From CBDUMN01 sp965368335 (GTDB taxonomy: Bacteria; Pseudomonadota; Alphaproteobacteria; Rhodospirillales; JAPHRK01): a DNA stretch of 12,310 bases. The translations under genes and the position numbers were made by a program. The notes below the pieces were generated by a model. The model was not told where the DNA came from. It saw only the letters and a list, made by a program, of their open reading frames with translations, and did no database searches. Positions 5,548 to 12,310 of the stretch are shown here, piece by piece. Within the stretch, counting starts at the first letter, position 1. Each line of letters begins with the position of its first letter. The stretch is from assembly GCA_965368335.1 (NCBI GenBank), contig CBDUMN010000098.1, forward strand, positions 1-12,310, in the 5' to 3' direction.

Positions 5548-6462
5548 ATGTCTCAACTCGCCTCATCTCACAGCGCCCTGCTTCTGGTCTTTGGTGCGAC
5601 CGTCGCTCTGGCGTTTAAGGGGATCGTCGCCAAGATGGCCTATGCTACGGGTATGACGGTCGATGCGGTTTTGCTGGTGCGTTTCGCCTTGGCCGCGCCC
5701 TTGTTTTGGCTCGGTGTGCGCTGGATGACCGGCGGCTGGGCCGGGAGTATGACGTTTCGTGACTGGCGGGACTGTGCGGGTATGGGGGCTTTGTTCTTTG
5801 CCGCCACCTATGGCGACTTCAAAGGCCTTTCCTATATCGACGTGGGGCTTTCGCGCCTCATCCTCTTCACCTTTCCGGCCCTGGTAATGCTGTTGTCTGC
5901 TGCGATGGACCGGCGCGCGCCTTCCGTGCGGCAAATGATTGCTTTCAGTATTACTTATGGCGGGTTGGTCTTGGTGTTGGCGCCCGGCGGTATGGCGACC
6001 TTGAGCGCCGATCAACTGACCGGCATCGGCTGGTCTTTCCTCTCGGCCTCGACCTATGCCGTTTATCTGACCCTGAGCCAGAAGGTTATGGCGCGGATCG
6101 GTTCGCCTCGTTTCACCGCGGCATCGGGCAGCTTCACCTTTGTCTATATGGTGCTGATGGCGGGGTTGGTGGGGGGTGACGTGCCCTTGGGGGTGACGTC
6201 GGAAGGGTTCGGTTGGGGCATGGTCATCGCCGTGGCCTGCACGGTTATTCCCTTCTTTATGTTGTTCGAAGGCATTGCTCGCTCGGATGCGGCGCGGGCC
6301 AGTATGATTTCTCTCTCGGGCATTGTGATCACCGTAACCGGCGCTTATTTTCTGCTAGGCGAGACATTCACGCCCTTGCAGATTGCCGGATGCGCCTTGG
6401 TGTTGCTCGGCGTTCTGTCGGTGGAAGGAAAAGTTCTGCGCAGAAAAAAAGCGGCTTACTGA
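5548..6462 (+). CDS. EamA-family (DMT superfamily) transporter
   Basis: A 304-residue inner-membrane protein with about ten hydrophobic segments in two EamA-type halves. The first half ends near residue 145 with LILFTFPALVMLLSAAMDRR. The second ends near 292 with GETFTPLQIAGCALVLLGVL, the characteristic EamA close. A short basic cytoplasmic tail (VLRRKK) follows. Family members export metabolites or amino acids or take up small solutes; the substrate here cannot be read from sequence. GGAG lies 5 bases before the ATG. Divergence from a lysR gene suggests regulated expression, as in many LysR/exporter pairs. The gene ends in a 7-bp tail-to-tail overlap with ubiB, leaving no room for a separate terminator. 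Confidence 0.9.
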   Translation: MSQLASSHSALLLVFGATVALAFKGIVAKMAYATGMTVDAVLLVRFALAAPLFWLGVRWMTGGWAGSMTFRDWRDCAGMGALFFAATYGDFKGLSYIDVGLSRLILFTFPALVMLLSAAMDRRAPSVRQMIAFSITYGGLVLVLAPGGMATLSADQLTGIGWSFLSASTYAVYLTLSQKVMARIGSPRFTAASGSFTFVYMVLMAGLVGGDVPLGVTSEGFGWGMVIAVACTVIPFFMLFEGIARSDAARASMISLSGIVITVTGAYFLLGETFTPLQIAGCALVLLGVLSVEGKVLRRKKAAY

Positions 6463-8024
6463 AGCACGGCCAAGAGAGCAACGGCGGCGGCGACGGCGGC
6501 GACCGCCCAGGCCAGTGCGCCGCTTGATCCTCTGCGGCGACCGCCGGTGAAGGCTTCCAGAGTATCGGGATGAAGACGAAGCCCCCCGTCGTTCATCGCC
6601 GCAATGCTGTTTTCTAGTCCGGCGACCACACCGGGCAGACGCTGAATGGCCAAAGCCACGTCTTCCACGGTTTCCTGAAGCCGCGCTTTTGGCCCTAGGT
6701 TCTCCGCCACCCAGTCTTCGATCAAGGGCTCGGCGATTTTCCACATATTGGCTGTCGGGTTGAGGCGGCGACCCGTGCCTTCGATCAGCAGCATGGTTTT
6801 CTGCAACTGCAGAAGTTGAGGTTGGGTTTCCATGTCGAAGTATTCGGTCACCTGGAAGAGTTGAGCGAGAAGGTGCGCCATGGAAATTTGATCCTGGGGA
6901 AGCCCCAAAATCGGCTCGCCGATCGACCGGCAGGCTTGCGTGAAGGCGTCCACCGATTTATGGGCGGGTACCCAGCCCGCGTCAAAATGGACCTGGGCGG
7001 CCCAGCGGTAGTCGCCCGTCAGGAAGGCGATCAGCATTTCGGCCAGGTGACGGCGAGTTTTTTGGTCGATCCGTCCCATGATGCCGAAATCGACGGCGAT
7101 GATATTACCGTCATGACCGACAAACAGGTTTCCGGGATGAAGGTCGCCATGAAACAAGCCATCACGAAAGACCATGTTGAAGAAGATCGCGGCGCATTTG
7201 GCGATCACGTCGTCCGGGTCGTGACCGGCGTCGATCAAGGTTTCCCGTTCATCGACCGGAATGCCGCTGATCCGTTCGGAGGTCAGTACCTGTTTGGAGG
7301 TCAGCGGCCACTTGATCGCTGGAATATGCAGCGTCGGATCGTCTTCGAAATTTTCTGCCAGTTCGGTCGCCGCAGCAGCCTCGAAACGCAGGTCCATTTC
7401 CAGCTGAACGGTTTCTTCAAGGGAGTGGACCGATTCAACCGGCTTTAGGCGGCGCAGCTCCGGGCGCGCGGCTTCCAGCAGTTCGGCCACCCAATAGAAC
7501 ATGTCGAAGTCTTTGTGAAAGGACTCCTCCACATGAGGCCGTAGAACCTTTACCGCGACGTCCTCTCCTTCCGCCTCGTCGGTGGCGCGGGTGCGGGCGA
7601 AATGCACTTGGGCGATGGAGGCCGCAGCAACGGGCGTGTCGTCGAACTCTTCAAACAATTCCTCAATGGTCGCCCCCAGATTGCGCTCGATGATGGCGCG
7701 GGCCTCATGGCCGGGGAACGGATCGAGACTGTCCTGAAGATCGGTCAGGTCGGCGGCCATCTCCTCGCCCAGCAGATCGGGGCGGGTGGAAAGGGCTTGC
7801 CCGAGCTTAATGAAAGTGGGGCCGAGCGTTTCGAGGGCTTTGGCGAGTTTCTGGCCGGGTCGCAGGCCTTTGACCTGGCGGGAACGGATGAGGGTCATCC
7901 GGCGTGCGGTCCAGACGATCCCCTGGGCGACGTCCAGGCGTTCGAGCACGGCCAGGGCGTCGTAACGCGCCAGAGTGCGGGCGACGCGGAGCAGGCGCAG
8001 GATGTTACGGATGGTGCGGACCAT
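6456..8024 (-). CDS. ubiB: Ubiquinone biosynthesis accessory kinase-like protein UbiB
   Basis: A 522-residue member of the ABC1/ADCK/UbiB atypical kinase family. It is required for ubiquinone synthesis, probably by ATP-driven handling of lipid intermediates at the membrane. The family marks are present: KLGQ (73-76) in the KxGQ helix, the alanine-rich nucleotide loop AAASIAQVH (133-141), Lys159 in AVKVLRP, the ExD motif (Glu209, Asp211), catalytic loop HGDLHPGN (292-299), and Asp312 of DFG. A C-terminal hydrophobic anchor of about 20 residues (ALAWAVAAVAAAVALLAVL) ends the protein. It starts 17 bp after ubiE and is surely co-transcribed with it. Its stop overlaps the convergent exporter gene by 7 bp. 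Confidence 0.95.
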   Translation of the reverse strand: MVRTIRNILRLLRVARTLARYDALAVLERLDVAQGIVWTARRMTLIRSRQVKGLRPGQKLAKALETLGPTFIKLGQALSTRPDLLGEEMAADLTDLQDSLDPFPGHEARAIIERNLGATIEELFEEFDDTPVAAASIAQVHFARTRATDEAEGEDVAVKVLRPHVEESFHKDFDMFYWVAELLEAARPELRRLKPVESVHSLEETVQLEMDLRFEAAAATELAENFEDDPTLHIPAIKWPLTSKQVLTSERISGIPVDERETLIDAGHDPDDVIAKCAAIFFNMVFRDGLFHGDLHPGNLFVGHDGNIIAVDFGIMGRIDQKTRRHLAEMLIAFLTGDYRWAAQVHFDAGWVPAHKSVDAFTQACRSIGEPILGLPQDQISMAHLLAQLFQVTEYFDMETQPQLLQLQKTMLLIEGTGRRLNPTANMWKIAEPLIEDWVAENLGPKARLQETVEDVALAIQRLPGVVAGLENSIAAMNDGGLRLHPDTLEAFTGGRRRGSSGALAWAVAAVAAAVALLAVLQ

Positions 8025-8041
8025 GCCCCGAGTTCTCCGTC

Positions 8042-8812
8042 CTAAATTCGCCAGCCGGTATGGATGGCCGCGATGCCGCCGGAAAGATTTCGGTAGCTGA
8101 TCTGTTCGAGGCCCGCTTCGCGGATCATTGCGGCGAATTCTTCCTGTGGCGGGAATTGGCGGATACTTTCGGCCAGATACTGATAAGAGGCCGCGTCGTC
8201 GGCTACCATACCGCCCATCCAGGGCAAAACCTTAAAGGAATAAAGATCGTAGGCCTTATCGAGCACCGGCAGGATTACCTGGCTGAATTCCAGGCACATG
8301 AATCGCCCTCCGGGTTTCAAAACCCGGCGCGCCTCGCGAAGGGCGGCGTCGATGTGGGTGACGTTACGAATGCAGAAGGCGATGGTGAAGGCGTCCATGG
8401 TCGCATCGGGCACGGGCAGCTGTTCGGCGTTGCCGCAGACCCAGCTGAGTCCTTCGAGTCGCCCCTGATCGATGGATCGGTCACGCCCCACGGAAAGCAT
8501 CTCTTTATTGATGTCGCAAACGACTACATTGCCATCGCCATTGATCCGGTCGAGAAAGCGGAAGGCGATATCGCCCGTTCCGCCGCCCACGTCGAGCAGC
8601 GACATGCCGGGGCGCGGATTGAGCCAGTCGAGCATGGCGTTCTTCCATAGGCGGTGAATGCCCATGCTCATCAGGTCGTTCATCAGGTCGTATTTGGAGG
8701 CGACGGAATCAAAAACGTCGCGCACCATGCCGGCCTTTTCTTCGGCGCGCACGGTGGAGAACCCGAAATGGGTCGTTTCTTCAACCGTTTCATGTGAGTT
8801 CGTTTTCGACAT
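8042..8812 (-). CDS. ubiE: Demethylmenaquinone/2-polyprenyl-benzoquinol methyltransferase UbiE
   Basis: A 256-residue SAM-dependent C-methyltransferase of ubiquinone (and menaquinone) synthesis. It has the UbiE/COQ5 N-terminal signature VFDSVASKYDLMNDLMSMG (33-51), SAM-binding motif I LLDVGGGTGDIA (72-83), and CIRNVTHIDAALREARRVLK in the second half, a well-known UbiE stretch. The protein ends GWRI, a typical family finish. It is first in a leftward pair with ubiB and divergent from mutM across 68 bp. No strong ribosome binding site precedes the ATG at 8812. In an alphaproteobacterium the ubiquinone role is the more certain one. Confidence 0.97.
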   Translation of the reverse strand: MSKTNSHETVEETTHFGFSTVRAEEKAGMVRDVFDSVASKYDLMNDLMSMGIHRLWKNAMLDWLNPRPGMSLLDVGGGTGDIAFRFLDRINGDGNVVVCDINKEMLSVGRDRSIDQGRLEGLSWVCGNAEQLPVPDATMDAFTIAFCIRNVTHIDAALREARRVLKPGGRFMCLEFSQVILPVLDKAYDLYSFKVLPWMGGMVADDAASYQYLAESIRQFPPQEEFAAMIREAGLEQISYRNLSGGIAAIHTGWRI

Positions 8813-8880
8813 GGCGGGACCATAGCCTAATGGAAATTCTTACGCTAGCTTTGGTGCAGTTATGGAGAAGGATTTTTTAG

Positions 8881-9726
8881 ATGCCCGAATTGCCCGAAGT
8901 GGAAACCGTCAAGCGCGGGTTGGTCCCGGCGTTGGAAGGCGCAATCTTGAAACAGGTGATCGTCCGGCGTCCCGACCTGCGTCGGCCGCTGCCTGAGAAT
9001 ATGGCGGGAAAGTTGGAGGGGCGACGGATCGAACGGCTTGGTCGGCGGGCCAAGTATCTCCTTATATATATGTCGGGCGGCGACGTCTTGATCGTTCATC
9101 TTGGTATGTCGGGCCGTATGACGGTCCATGAAACCGCCGAAGTCCCGCCGTCGGGGAAGCACGATCATGTGGATTTCGTTACCGAGGCGGGCAAGACGGT
9201 GCGCTTCACCGACCCTCGACGGTTCGGCTCGATGGATTTAGGCGAGGCGGAAAGCCTGATGGGTCATCCTCTGTTTGCCGCCCTTGGGCCGGAGCCTTTG
9301 GGAAACGACTTCAGCGGCCCGGTATTGGCTGCCGCGCTCAAGGGTAAAAAAGGACCGATCAAAACCGCTCTGCTCGATCAGTCTGTGGTCGCGGGGCTTG
9401 GCAATATCTATGTCTGCGAAGCTCTTTTCAGAAGCGGCATCTCGCCGAAACGTCAGGCGGGGACCGTGCAGGGAAAAAGGGCCGAAGGGTTGGCTGCCGC
9501 GATTGTCGCCGTGCTCAATGAAGCGATTGCAGCCGGTGGGTCATCGTTGAAAGACCATCGTCAGGCCGATGGGACGCTCGGCTATTTCCAGCACGGTTTC
9601 GTTGTTTACGACCGGGTGGGGCAGCCTTGTCGCGGATGTGATTGCGATTTGGAAAAGACTGGTGGCATCCAACGGATCGTGCAGTCGGGACGCTCCACTT
9701 TCTATTGTGCAACCAAACAGCGCTAG
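8881..9726 (+). CDS. mutM: Formamidopyrimidine-DNA glycosylase (Fpg/MutM) with altered zinc finger
   Basis: A bifunctional DNA glycosylase/AP lyase that removes 8-oxoguanine and formamidopyrimidines. The N-terminus MPELPEVETVKRGL gives catalytic Pro2 and Glu3. Lys58 (GRRAKYLL, mature Lys57) is the conserved beta-elimination lysine. The helix-two-turn-helix is around LLDQSVVAGLGNIYVCEALF. In the C-terminal zinc finger, Cys250, Cys253 and Cys276 are present, and an extra Cys255 follows. The usual final cysteine of YCxxCQR is Lys279 (YCATKQR), and the gap between the cysteine pairs is 22 residues instead of the usual 16 or so. AGAAGGA ends 8 bases before the ATG. Length (281) is normal. The gene is divergent from ubiE, a common alphaproteobacterial order. 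The glycosylase call is certain; zinc binding is uncertain. Confidence 0.96.
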   Translation: MPELPEVETVKRGLVPALEGAILKQVIVRRPDLRRPLPENMAGKLEGRRIERLGRRAKYLLIYMSGGDVLIVHLGMSGRMTVHETAEVPPSGKHDHVDFVTEAGKTVRFTDPRRFGSMDLGEAESLMGHPLFAALGPEPLGNDFSGPVLAAALKGKKGPIKTALLDQSVVAGLGNIYVCEALFRSGISPKRQAGTVQGKRAEGLAAAIVAVLNEAIAAGGSSLKDHRQADGTLGYFQHGFVVYDRVGQPCRGCDCDLEKTGGIQRIVQSGRSTFYCATKQR

Positions 9727-9740
9727 AGTATGGTTCTCCC

Positions 9741-10118
9741 ATGTTTTTACGCCTTTTAAAGTCCCTCACATTCTGCATGGCTTTGGCGCTTGCCCCGCTC
9801 GTGGCGCAAGCCGAGGGCTTTCTGCCCGGCCTTGAAGACGTTCCTTTAATGGAGGGGCTGGTTGTCAACGATGGCGATGTGATGGTTTTTGACACGCCTG
9901 AAGGGCGAATTGCCGAAGCCGAGGCCGGGGGGCTGGTTGAGCGCGACAATGTTATCGAGTTCTACCGCACAACTTTGCCTCAATTGGGGTGGATGCCGAA
10001 TGGACGGGGTGGTTTTGACCGCGAGCAGGAGGCGCTTGAGCTTGAGCTTTCGCCTCCCGAAACTTCTCCTGTCACGGTGAAATTCCGCATCAAACCTTTG
10101 GAAGAGGCGCGTAAATAA
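9741..10118 (+). CDS. Exported protein of unknown function
   Basis: 125 residues. I do not recognise a named domain. The N-terminus is a clear Sec signal peptide: basic MFLRLLK, a hydrophobic core to about residue 21, and a cleavage site after Ala24 (AQA/EG). The mature part is about 100 residues, acidic, with FDTPEGRIAEAEA (about 50-62), then VIEFYRTTLPQLGWMPN (about 72-88), and a beta-strand-like end (VTVKFRIKP). This suggests a small periplasmic or lipid-associated domain. I recall similar small proteins near mutM and enoyl-CoA hydratase genes in related alphaproteobacteria, but cannot confirm this. The start at 9741, 14 bp after mutM, is favoured by the signal peptide. A longer in-frame reading from 9642 lies inside mutM. 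The ribosome binding site is weak, so translational coupling to mutM is possible. Confidence 0.8.
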   Translation: MFLRLLKSLTFCMALALAPLVAQAEGFLPGLEDVPLMEGLVVNDGDVMVFDTPEGRIAEAEAGGLVERDNVIEFYRTTLPQLGWMPNGRGGFDREQEALELELSPPETSPVTVKFRIKPLEEARK

Positions 10119-10205
10119 TCGTAAATCCTCTTGTGCTGTCCGCCCGGTGGAGCCGAAAAACGGTCAGCTCAAAAATTGTGATAAGGACTAGGGAGACCTT
10201 TTATC

Positions 10206-10982
10206 ATGGCCTATGAAAACATTATCGTCGAAATTCGTGGAAAGGTTGGCTTGGTAACGCTCAACCGCCCGAAAGCCATGAATGCGCTGAACCCGGACTT
10301 GATGAAGGAGCTGAAAAGCGCCTTGATCGATTTTGAGGCTGACGACAACATCGGTGCGATTGTGCTGACCGGCAGCGAGAAGGCTTTTGCCGCGGGCGCC
10401 GACATCAAGGCGATGCAGTCAAAAAGCTTTATGGAAGCTTTCCTCGGCGATTTCATCACCGACAACTGGGAACAGATCAAGCTTTGCCGCAAACCGGTGA
10501 TTGCCGCTGTAGCCGGATATGCGCTTGGTGGGGGCTGCGAAGTCGCCATGATGTGCGATTTTATTCTCGCCGCCGACAACGCCAAATTCGGCCAGCCGGA
10601 AATCAATCTCGGCATCATTCCCGGAGCGGGCGGCACTCAGCGCCTGACCCGCGCAGTGGGTAAGGCCAAGGCCATGGAAATGTGCCTGACGGGCCGGATG
10701 ATGGATGCCGAAGAGGCCGAGCGGGCGGGCTTGGTGAGCCGCATCGTTCCGGTCGACAATTTGGTCGATGAAGCCCTTGAAACGGCCGAAAAGATCGCCA
10801 AGCTTTCCTTGCCGTCGGTCATGATGGCGAAAGAATGCGTCGACCGCGCTTTTGAGTCCAGCCTCAACGAAGGGCTGCTTTTTGAACGTCGGGCGTTTCA
10901 CGCTCTGTTCGCCACTGACGATCAGAAAGAAGGAATGGCTGCGTTTGCCGAAAAACGTTCAGCCAATTTCACCAATAAATAG
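10206..10982 (+). CDS. Enoyl-CoA hydratase (crotonase family)
   Basis: A 258-residue cytoplasmic hydratase that adds water to trans-2-enoyl-CoA to give (S)-3-hydroxyacyl-CoA in beta-oxidation. The oxyanion-hole segments are AFAAGADIKAM (60-70) and ALGGGCEVAMMCD (106-118). The two catalytic glutamates are Glu112 and Glu132 (FGQPEINLGIIPGAGGTQRL region), both at the positions expected for true hydratases. GGGAG lies 10 bases before the ATG. The product is of S type, so it would not feed PhaC directly. The gene is followed by a strong terminator. It lies between mutM and rpsT, where a crotonase gene is common in this class of bacteria. Substrate chain length cannot be read from the sequence. Confidence 0.94.
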   Translation: MAYENIIVEIRGKVGLVTLNRPKAMNALNPDLMKELKSALIDFEADDNIGAIVLTGSEKAFAAGADIKAMQSKSFMEAFLGDFITDNWEQIKLCRKPVIAAVAGYALGGGCEVAMMCDFILAADNAKFGQPEINLGIIPGAGGTQRLTRAVGKAKAMEMCLTGRMMDAEEAERAGLVSRIVPVDNLVDEALETAEKIAKLSLPSVMMAKECVDRAFESSLNEGLLFERRAFHALFATDDQKEGMAAFAEKRSANFTNK

Positions 10983-11000
10983 TTTGGCGATGCTGATGAG

Positions 11001-11031
11001 AAAAAGGGATGCGGCAAAGGCGTCCCTTTTT
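11001..11031 (+). terminator. Intrinsic terminator of the enoyl-CoA hydratase gene
   Basis: AAAAAGGGATGC (11001-11012) pairs with GCGTCCCTTTTT (11020-11031) over 12 positions, with one G-U pair and a 7-nt loop. The T5 belongs to the stem and tail. The mirror A run makes it likely to act in both directions. Confidence 0.85.
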
Positions 11032-11043
11032 CCGTTTCAGCGC

Positions 11044-11072
11044 TTGACGCCAGGCTGTGCGCCCTATATAAC
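11044..11072 (+). promoter_or_regulatory. Sigma70-type promoter for rpsT
   Basis: TTGACG (11044-11049) and TATAAC (11067-11072) with a 17-bp spacer make the best promoter in the window. It lies directly after the preceding terminator and about 48 bp upstream of the rpsT ATG, giving a leader of roughly 40 nt. Confidence 0.8.
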
Positions 11073-11119
11073 GCCGCCTTCCGAAAACGCTTTAGTATCG
11101 AATGTAGGTCTGAACAACC

Positions 11120-11383
11120 ATGGCCCATCATAAGTCTGCGAAGAAACGCATCCGTCGCAACAGCCGCCGCGCCGACATCAACGGCGACCGCCGCAACCGC
11201 ACCCGTTCGTTCGTCAAGAACGTCGAGGCCGCGATTGAAACCGGCGATAAGGCCGCCGCTCAGGAAGCGCTGCGCGCTGCTCAGCCGGAACTGGCCAAGA
11301 GCGCGAACCGGGGCGTCTTCCACCGCAACACCGTTGCGCGAAAAATGTCCCGCCTGTCGGCCCGCGTTAAGGCAATGGCCTAA
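11120..11383 (+). CDS. rpsT: 30S ribosomal protein S20
   Basis: An 87-residue, strongly basic, all-helical protein that binds 16S rRNA and is needed for 30S assembly. The N-terminus MAHHKSAKKRIRRN and the C-terminal HRNTVARKMSRLSARVKA are diagnostic, and the length is normal. The gene stands alone between its own promoter and terminator. The ribosome binding site is weak (only TAGG about 11 bases upstream), which is not unusual for S20 and may relate to autogenous control in other bacteria. It precedes dnaA, as in Caulobacter and other alphaproteobacteria. Confidence 0.97.
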   Translation: MAHHKSAKKRIRRNSRRADINGDRRNRTRSFVKNVEAAIETGDKAAAQEALRAAQPELAKSANRGVFHRNTVARKMSRLSARVKAMA

Positions 11384-11396
11384 CCGAAACCGACAA

Positions 11397-11420
11397 CCCG
11401 GTGCGGTACGTTGCGCCGGG
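11397..11420 (+). terminator. First hairpin after rpsT
   Basis: CCCGGTGC (11397-11404) and GCGCCGGG (11413-11420) pair with one G-U and an 8-nt loop. No T run follows, so it probably acts as a 3' stabilising or pausing element ahead of the true terminator. Confidence 0.45.
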
Positions 11421-11437
11421 CTTGCGAAAAAGAAATT

Positions 11438-11474
11438 AGCCGCGTCGCCCGGACTCCCGGTGCGCGGCTTTTTT
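11438..11474 (+). terminator. Intrinsic terminator of rpsT
   Basis: AGCCGCG (11438-11444) pairs perfectly with CGCGGCT (11463-11469), followed by T6 (11469-11474). The 18-nt loop contains a further CCGG/CCGG pairing. Confidence 0.8.
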
Positions 11475-11497
11475 GCTGCTTGATCCCATCTCTTTGA

Positions 11498-11566
11498 GAT
11501 TCCAATGCGATTCTAAAACCCCTGCCCCGCAAGGCCCGTTTCGAACCCGCAACGAAATGGAGAGTC
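11498..11566. promoter_or_regulatory. Three GANTC (CcrM-type) sites upstream of dnaA
   Basis: GATTC at 11498-11502, GATTC at 11509-11513 and GAGTC at 11562-11566. In Caulobacter, GANTC methylation by CcrM affects dnaA transcription. Whether this organism has CcrM cannot be seen here. Confidence 0.3.
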
Positions 11567-11819
11567 AAGCGATTTATTTTACATGTTCTCCTTTCGATCT
11601 CATTGAAAGGGCCCGTCGGGGGGGCTAAAGTCTGTCCATCCAATCGGGTGGTCGGCCCGGTACAAAAAACAAAATAGGCAATCTTGTGGCGCCGTTTTCC
11701 GGCGTGAGGGTTTTTGGGTATTGGCGGGTTCGCTCGCGCCAAAAGTGTGGTTTATTGCTCAAAGCCTTCAATCCGGTCGTCGTTCCGCAAGGCAGCCAGC
11801 CGAAATGAAAGCTATGTTC

Positions 11820-11833
11820 GCCGGATATCCGGC
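11820..11833. repeat. 14-bp perfect palindrome GCCGGATATCCGGC
   Basis: Perfect 7+7 palindrome in the pre-dnaA region. It can be a protein site or the tip of an RNA hairpin. It is followed within 4 bp by the GGCGC/GCGCC hairpin (11837-11854). Confidence 0.5.
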
Positions 11834-12085
11834 AAGGGCGCCGTAAAGAGCGCCTAACCGGAGCAAGACGGTCTTGCTCACGAGGTTTTAGGTTTTGTCG
11901 CCCGCTCATCGGGTTGGGGTAGAACCCCGATGAAAGGGCGTCGTGAGTGCGGACTTTTTGAGATGTCTCGGAGCGAGACGTTTCGAGAGGGATGATTTGG
12001 GGAGGTCTGGCCATCGGGCCCTTATTGTTGGGCGAAATCCGGTGGGTGGATGCAACAAGTTTTTGTGAGTTAGGTTGCGGGGTCT

Positions 12086-12310
12086 ATGACAAATTCCATT
12101 TTAAGTCATTCCATCGATCCGGACGTAGAGGATCAATGGGTATCCATTTGTGAACGCATTCGGGGAGAAATTGGCGATACCGCGTATAAGAGTTGGCTTA
12201 AACCGATTACCTTGAAGGGGCTTGATGGCGGTACGCTGCGCATGGCCGTACCGACCCGCTTTATGCGAGACTGGGTCATGACCCATTACGCCGAGCGCAT
12301 TCGATCTCTT
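12086..12310 (+). CDS. dnaA: Chromosomal replication initiator DnaA, N-terminal 75 residues (cut by window end)
   Basis: The reading frame is open from the ATG at 12086 to the end of the window and continues beyond it. An in-frame TAG at 12071 rules out a longer start. The 75 residues seen are domain I, which binds partners such as DnaB helicase. WVSICERIRGEIGDTAYKSW (18-37), then LKPITL, and VPTRFMRDWVMTHYAERIRS (55-74) are the family pattern. The AAA+ and DNA-binding domains lie outside. The ribosome binding site is weak: GGGG 3 bases upstream, with TTAGG further away. The gene follows rpsT after a long structured gap, consistent with regulated expression, though no promoter could be assigned with confidence. 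Confidence 0.93.
   Translation, partial: MTNSILSHSIDPDVEDQWVSICERIRGEIGDTAYKSWLKPITLKGLDGGTLRMAVPTRFMRDWVMTHYAERIRSL

Larger units (their letters stand above)
11384..12085. other. 702-bp gene-free, hairpin-rich region between rpsT and dnaA
   Basis: I find no convincing protein gene. The open readings on the minus strand (for example 11625-12014) have no family look or ribosome binding site. The first 90 bp hold the rpsT terminator hairpins. The stretch 11498-11566 has three GANTC sites. From about 11590 on, inverted repeats are dense: 11690-11704, 11721-11742, palindrome GCCGGATATCCGGC at 11820-11833, 11837-11854, an 8-bp stem at 11861-11879, an extended stem at 11899-11940, and 11963-11981. 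AAGGGCCCG (11607-11615) and CGGGCCCTT (12015-12023) could close the whole stretch. The only DnaA-box-like sequence is TAAACCACA (minus strand, 11746-11754), two mismatches from consensus. No clear dnaA promoter was found. Candidate roles are a structured RNA, a long dnaA leader or part of an origin. Confidence 0.6.

Noticed and set aside
6435..6446. Palindrome TTCTGCGCAGAA near the end of the exporter gene as a PhaR site or ubiB terminator
   Set aside because: It lies inside coding sequence far from any start, has no loop or T run on the ubiB side, and shares only the TGCGCA core.
7602..8045. Plus-strand open frames opposite ubiB and ubiE (also 7904-8650)
   Set aside because: Antisense shadows of well-identified ubiquinone genes.
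11837..11880. Resemblance to RNase P RNA (GCCGTAAAGAGCGCC and CCGGAGCAAGAC are like parts of that RNA)
   Set aside because: The universal RNase P segments (GAGGAAAGTCCGG near the 5' end and ACAGAA near the 3' end) are absent, so the local similarity is likely coincidence.
11625..12014. Minus-strand open frame of 129 codons in the pre-dnaA region
   Set aside because: Its translation is rich in R, P and T without any family look, it has no good ribosome binding site, and it spans all the hairpins, so it is probably chance.
11384..12085. oriC with DnaA boxes next to dnaA
   Set aside because: No TTATCCACA or one-mismatch version found by eye on either strand; only TAAACCACA at two mismatches and no clear AT-rich unwinding stretch. 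Kept as a possibility only.

Overview
The window reads as chromosomal DNA of an alphaproteobacterium, probably a member of Rhodospirillales. This rests on the gene order ubiB-ubiE facing mutM, then a small exported protein, enoyl-CoA hydratase, rpsT and dnaA. It also rests on a PhaR-type regulator and on the protein sequences themselves. I see no mobile element, tRNA, rRNA or CRISPR array. The placement is inference from memory of these families, not a search.

Left part (1-4560) is a polyhydroxybutyrate (PHB) locus. phaR, the PHB-sensing regulator, lies on the minus strand. A gap rich in TGC palindromes separates it from a rightward set: a small coiled-coil protein resembling PhaE, a short PHA synthase (phaC) with a visible Cys-Asp-His triad, phaA (beta-ketothiolase) and phaB (acetoacetyl-CoA reductase). 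Together phaA, phaB and phaC give the route from acetyl-CoA to PHB. The PhaE-like gene and phaC appear to overlap by 185 bp in different frames, which is the most unusual gene arrangement here. phaA has its own good sigma70-type promoter. A strong hairpin with a short T run separates phaA from phaB, and a second terminator closes the locus.

Middle part (4561-8812) holds a LysR-type regulator divergent from an EamA-family (DMT) exporter, with a GATAT-N11-ATATC operator candidate between them. The exporter runs tail to tail into ubiB, and ubiB-ubiE form a leftward ubiquinone biosynthesis pair.

Right part (8881-12310) is the conserved run towards dnaA: mutM (with an altered C-terminal zinc finger), a 125-residue exported protein of unknown function, enoyl-CoA hydratase, rpsT with a strong promoter and terminator, a 702-bp hairpin-rich gap without a convincing gene, and the first 75 codons of dnaA, cut by the window end. 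I could not find canonical DnaA boxes in that gap, so an origin there is unproven.

The points most worth a second look are the phaE-like/phaC dual-coding overlap, the palindromes between phaR and that gene, the structured region before dnaA, and the MutM zinc finger lacking its fourth cysteine.
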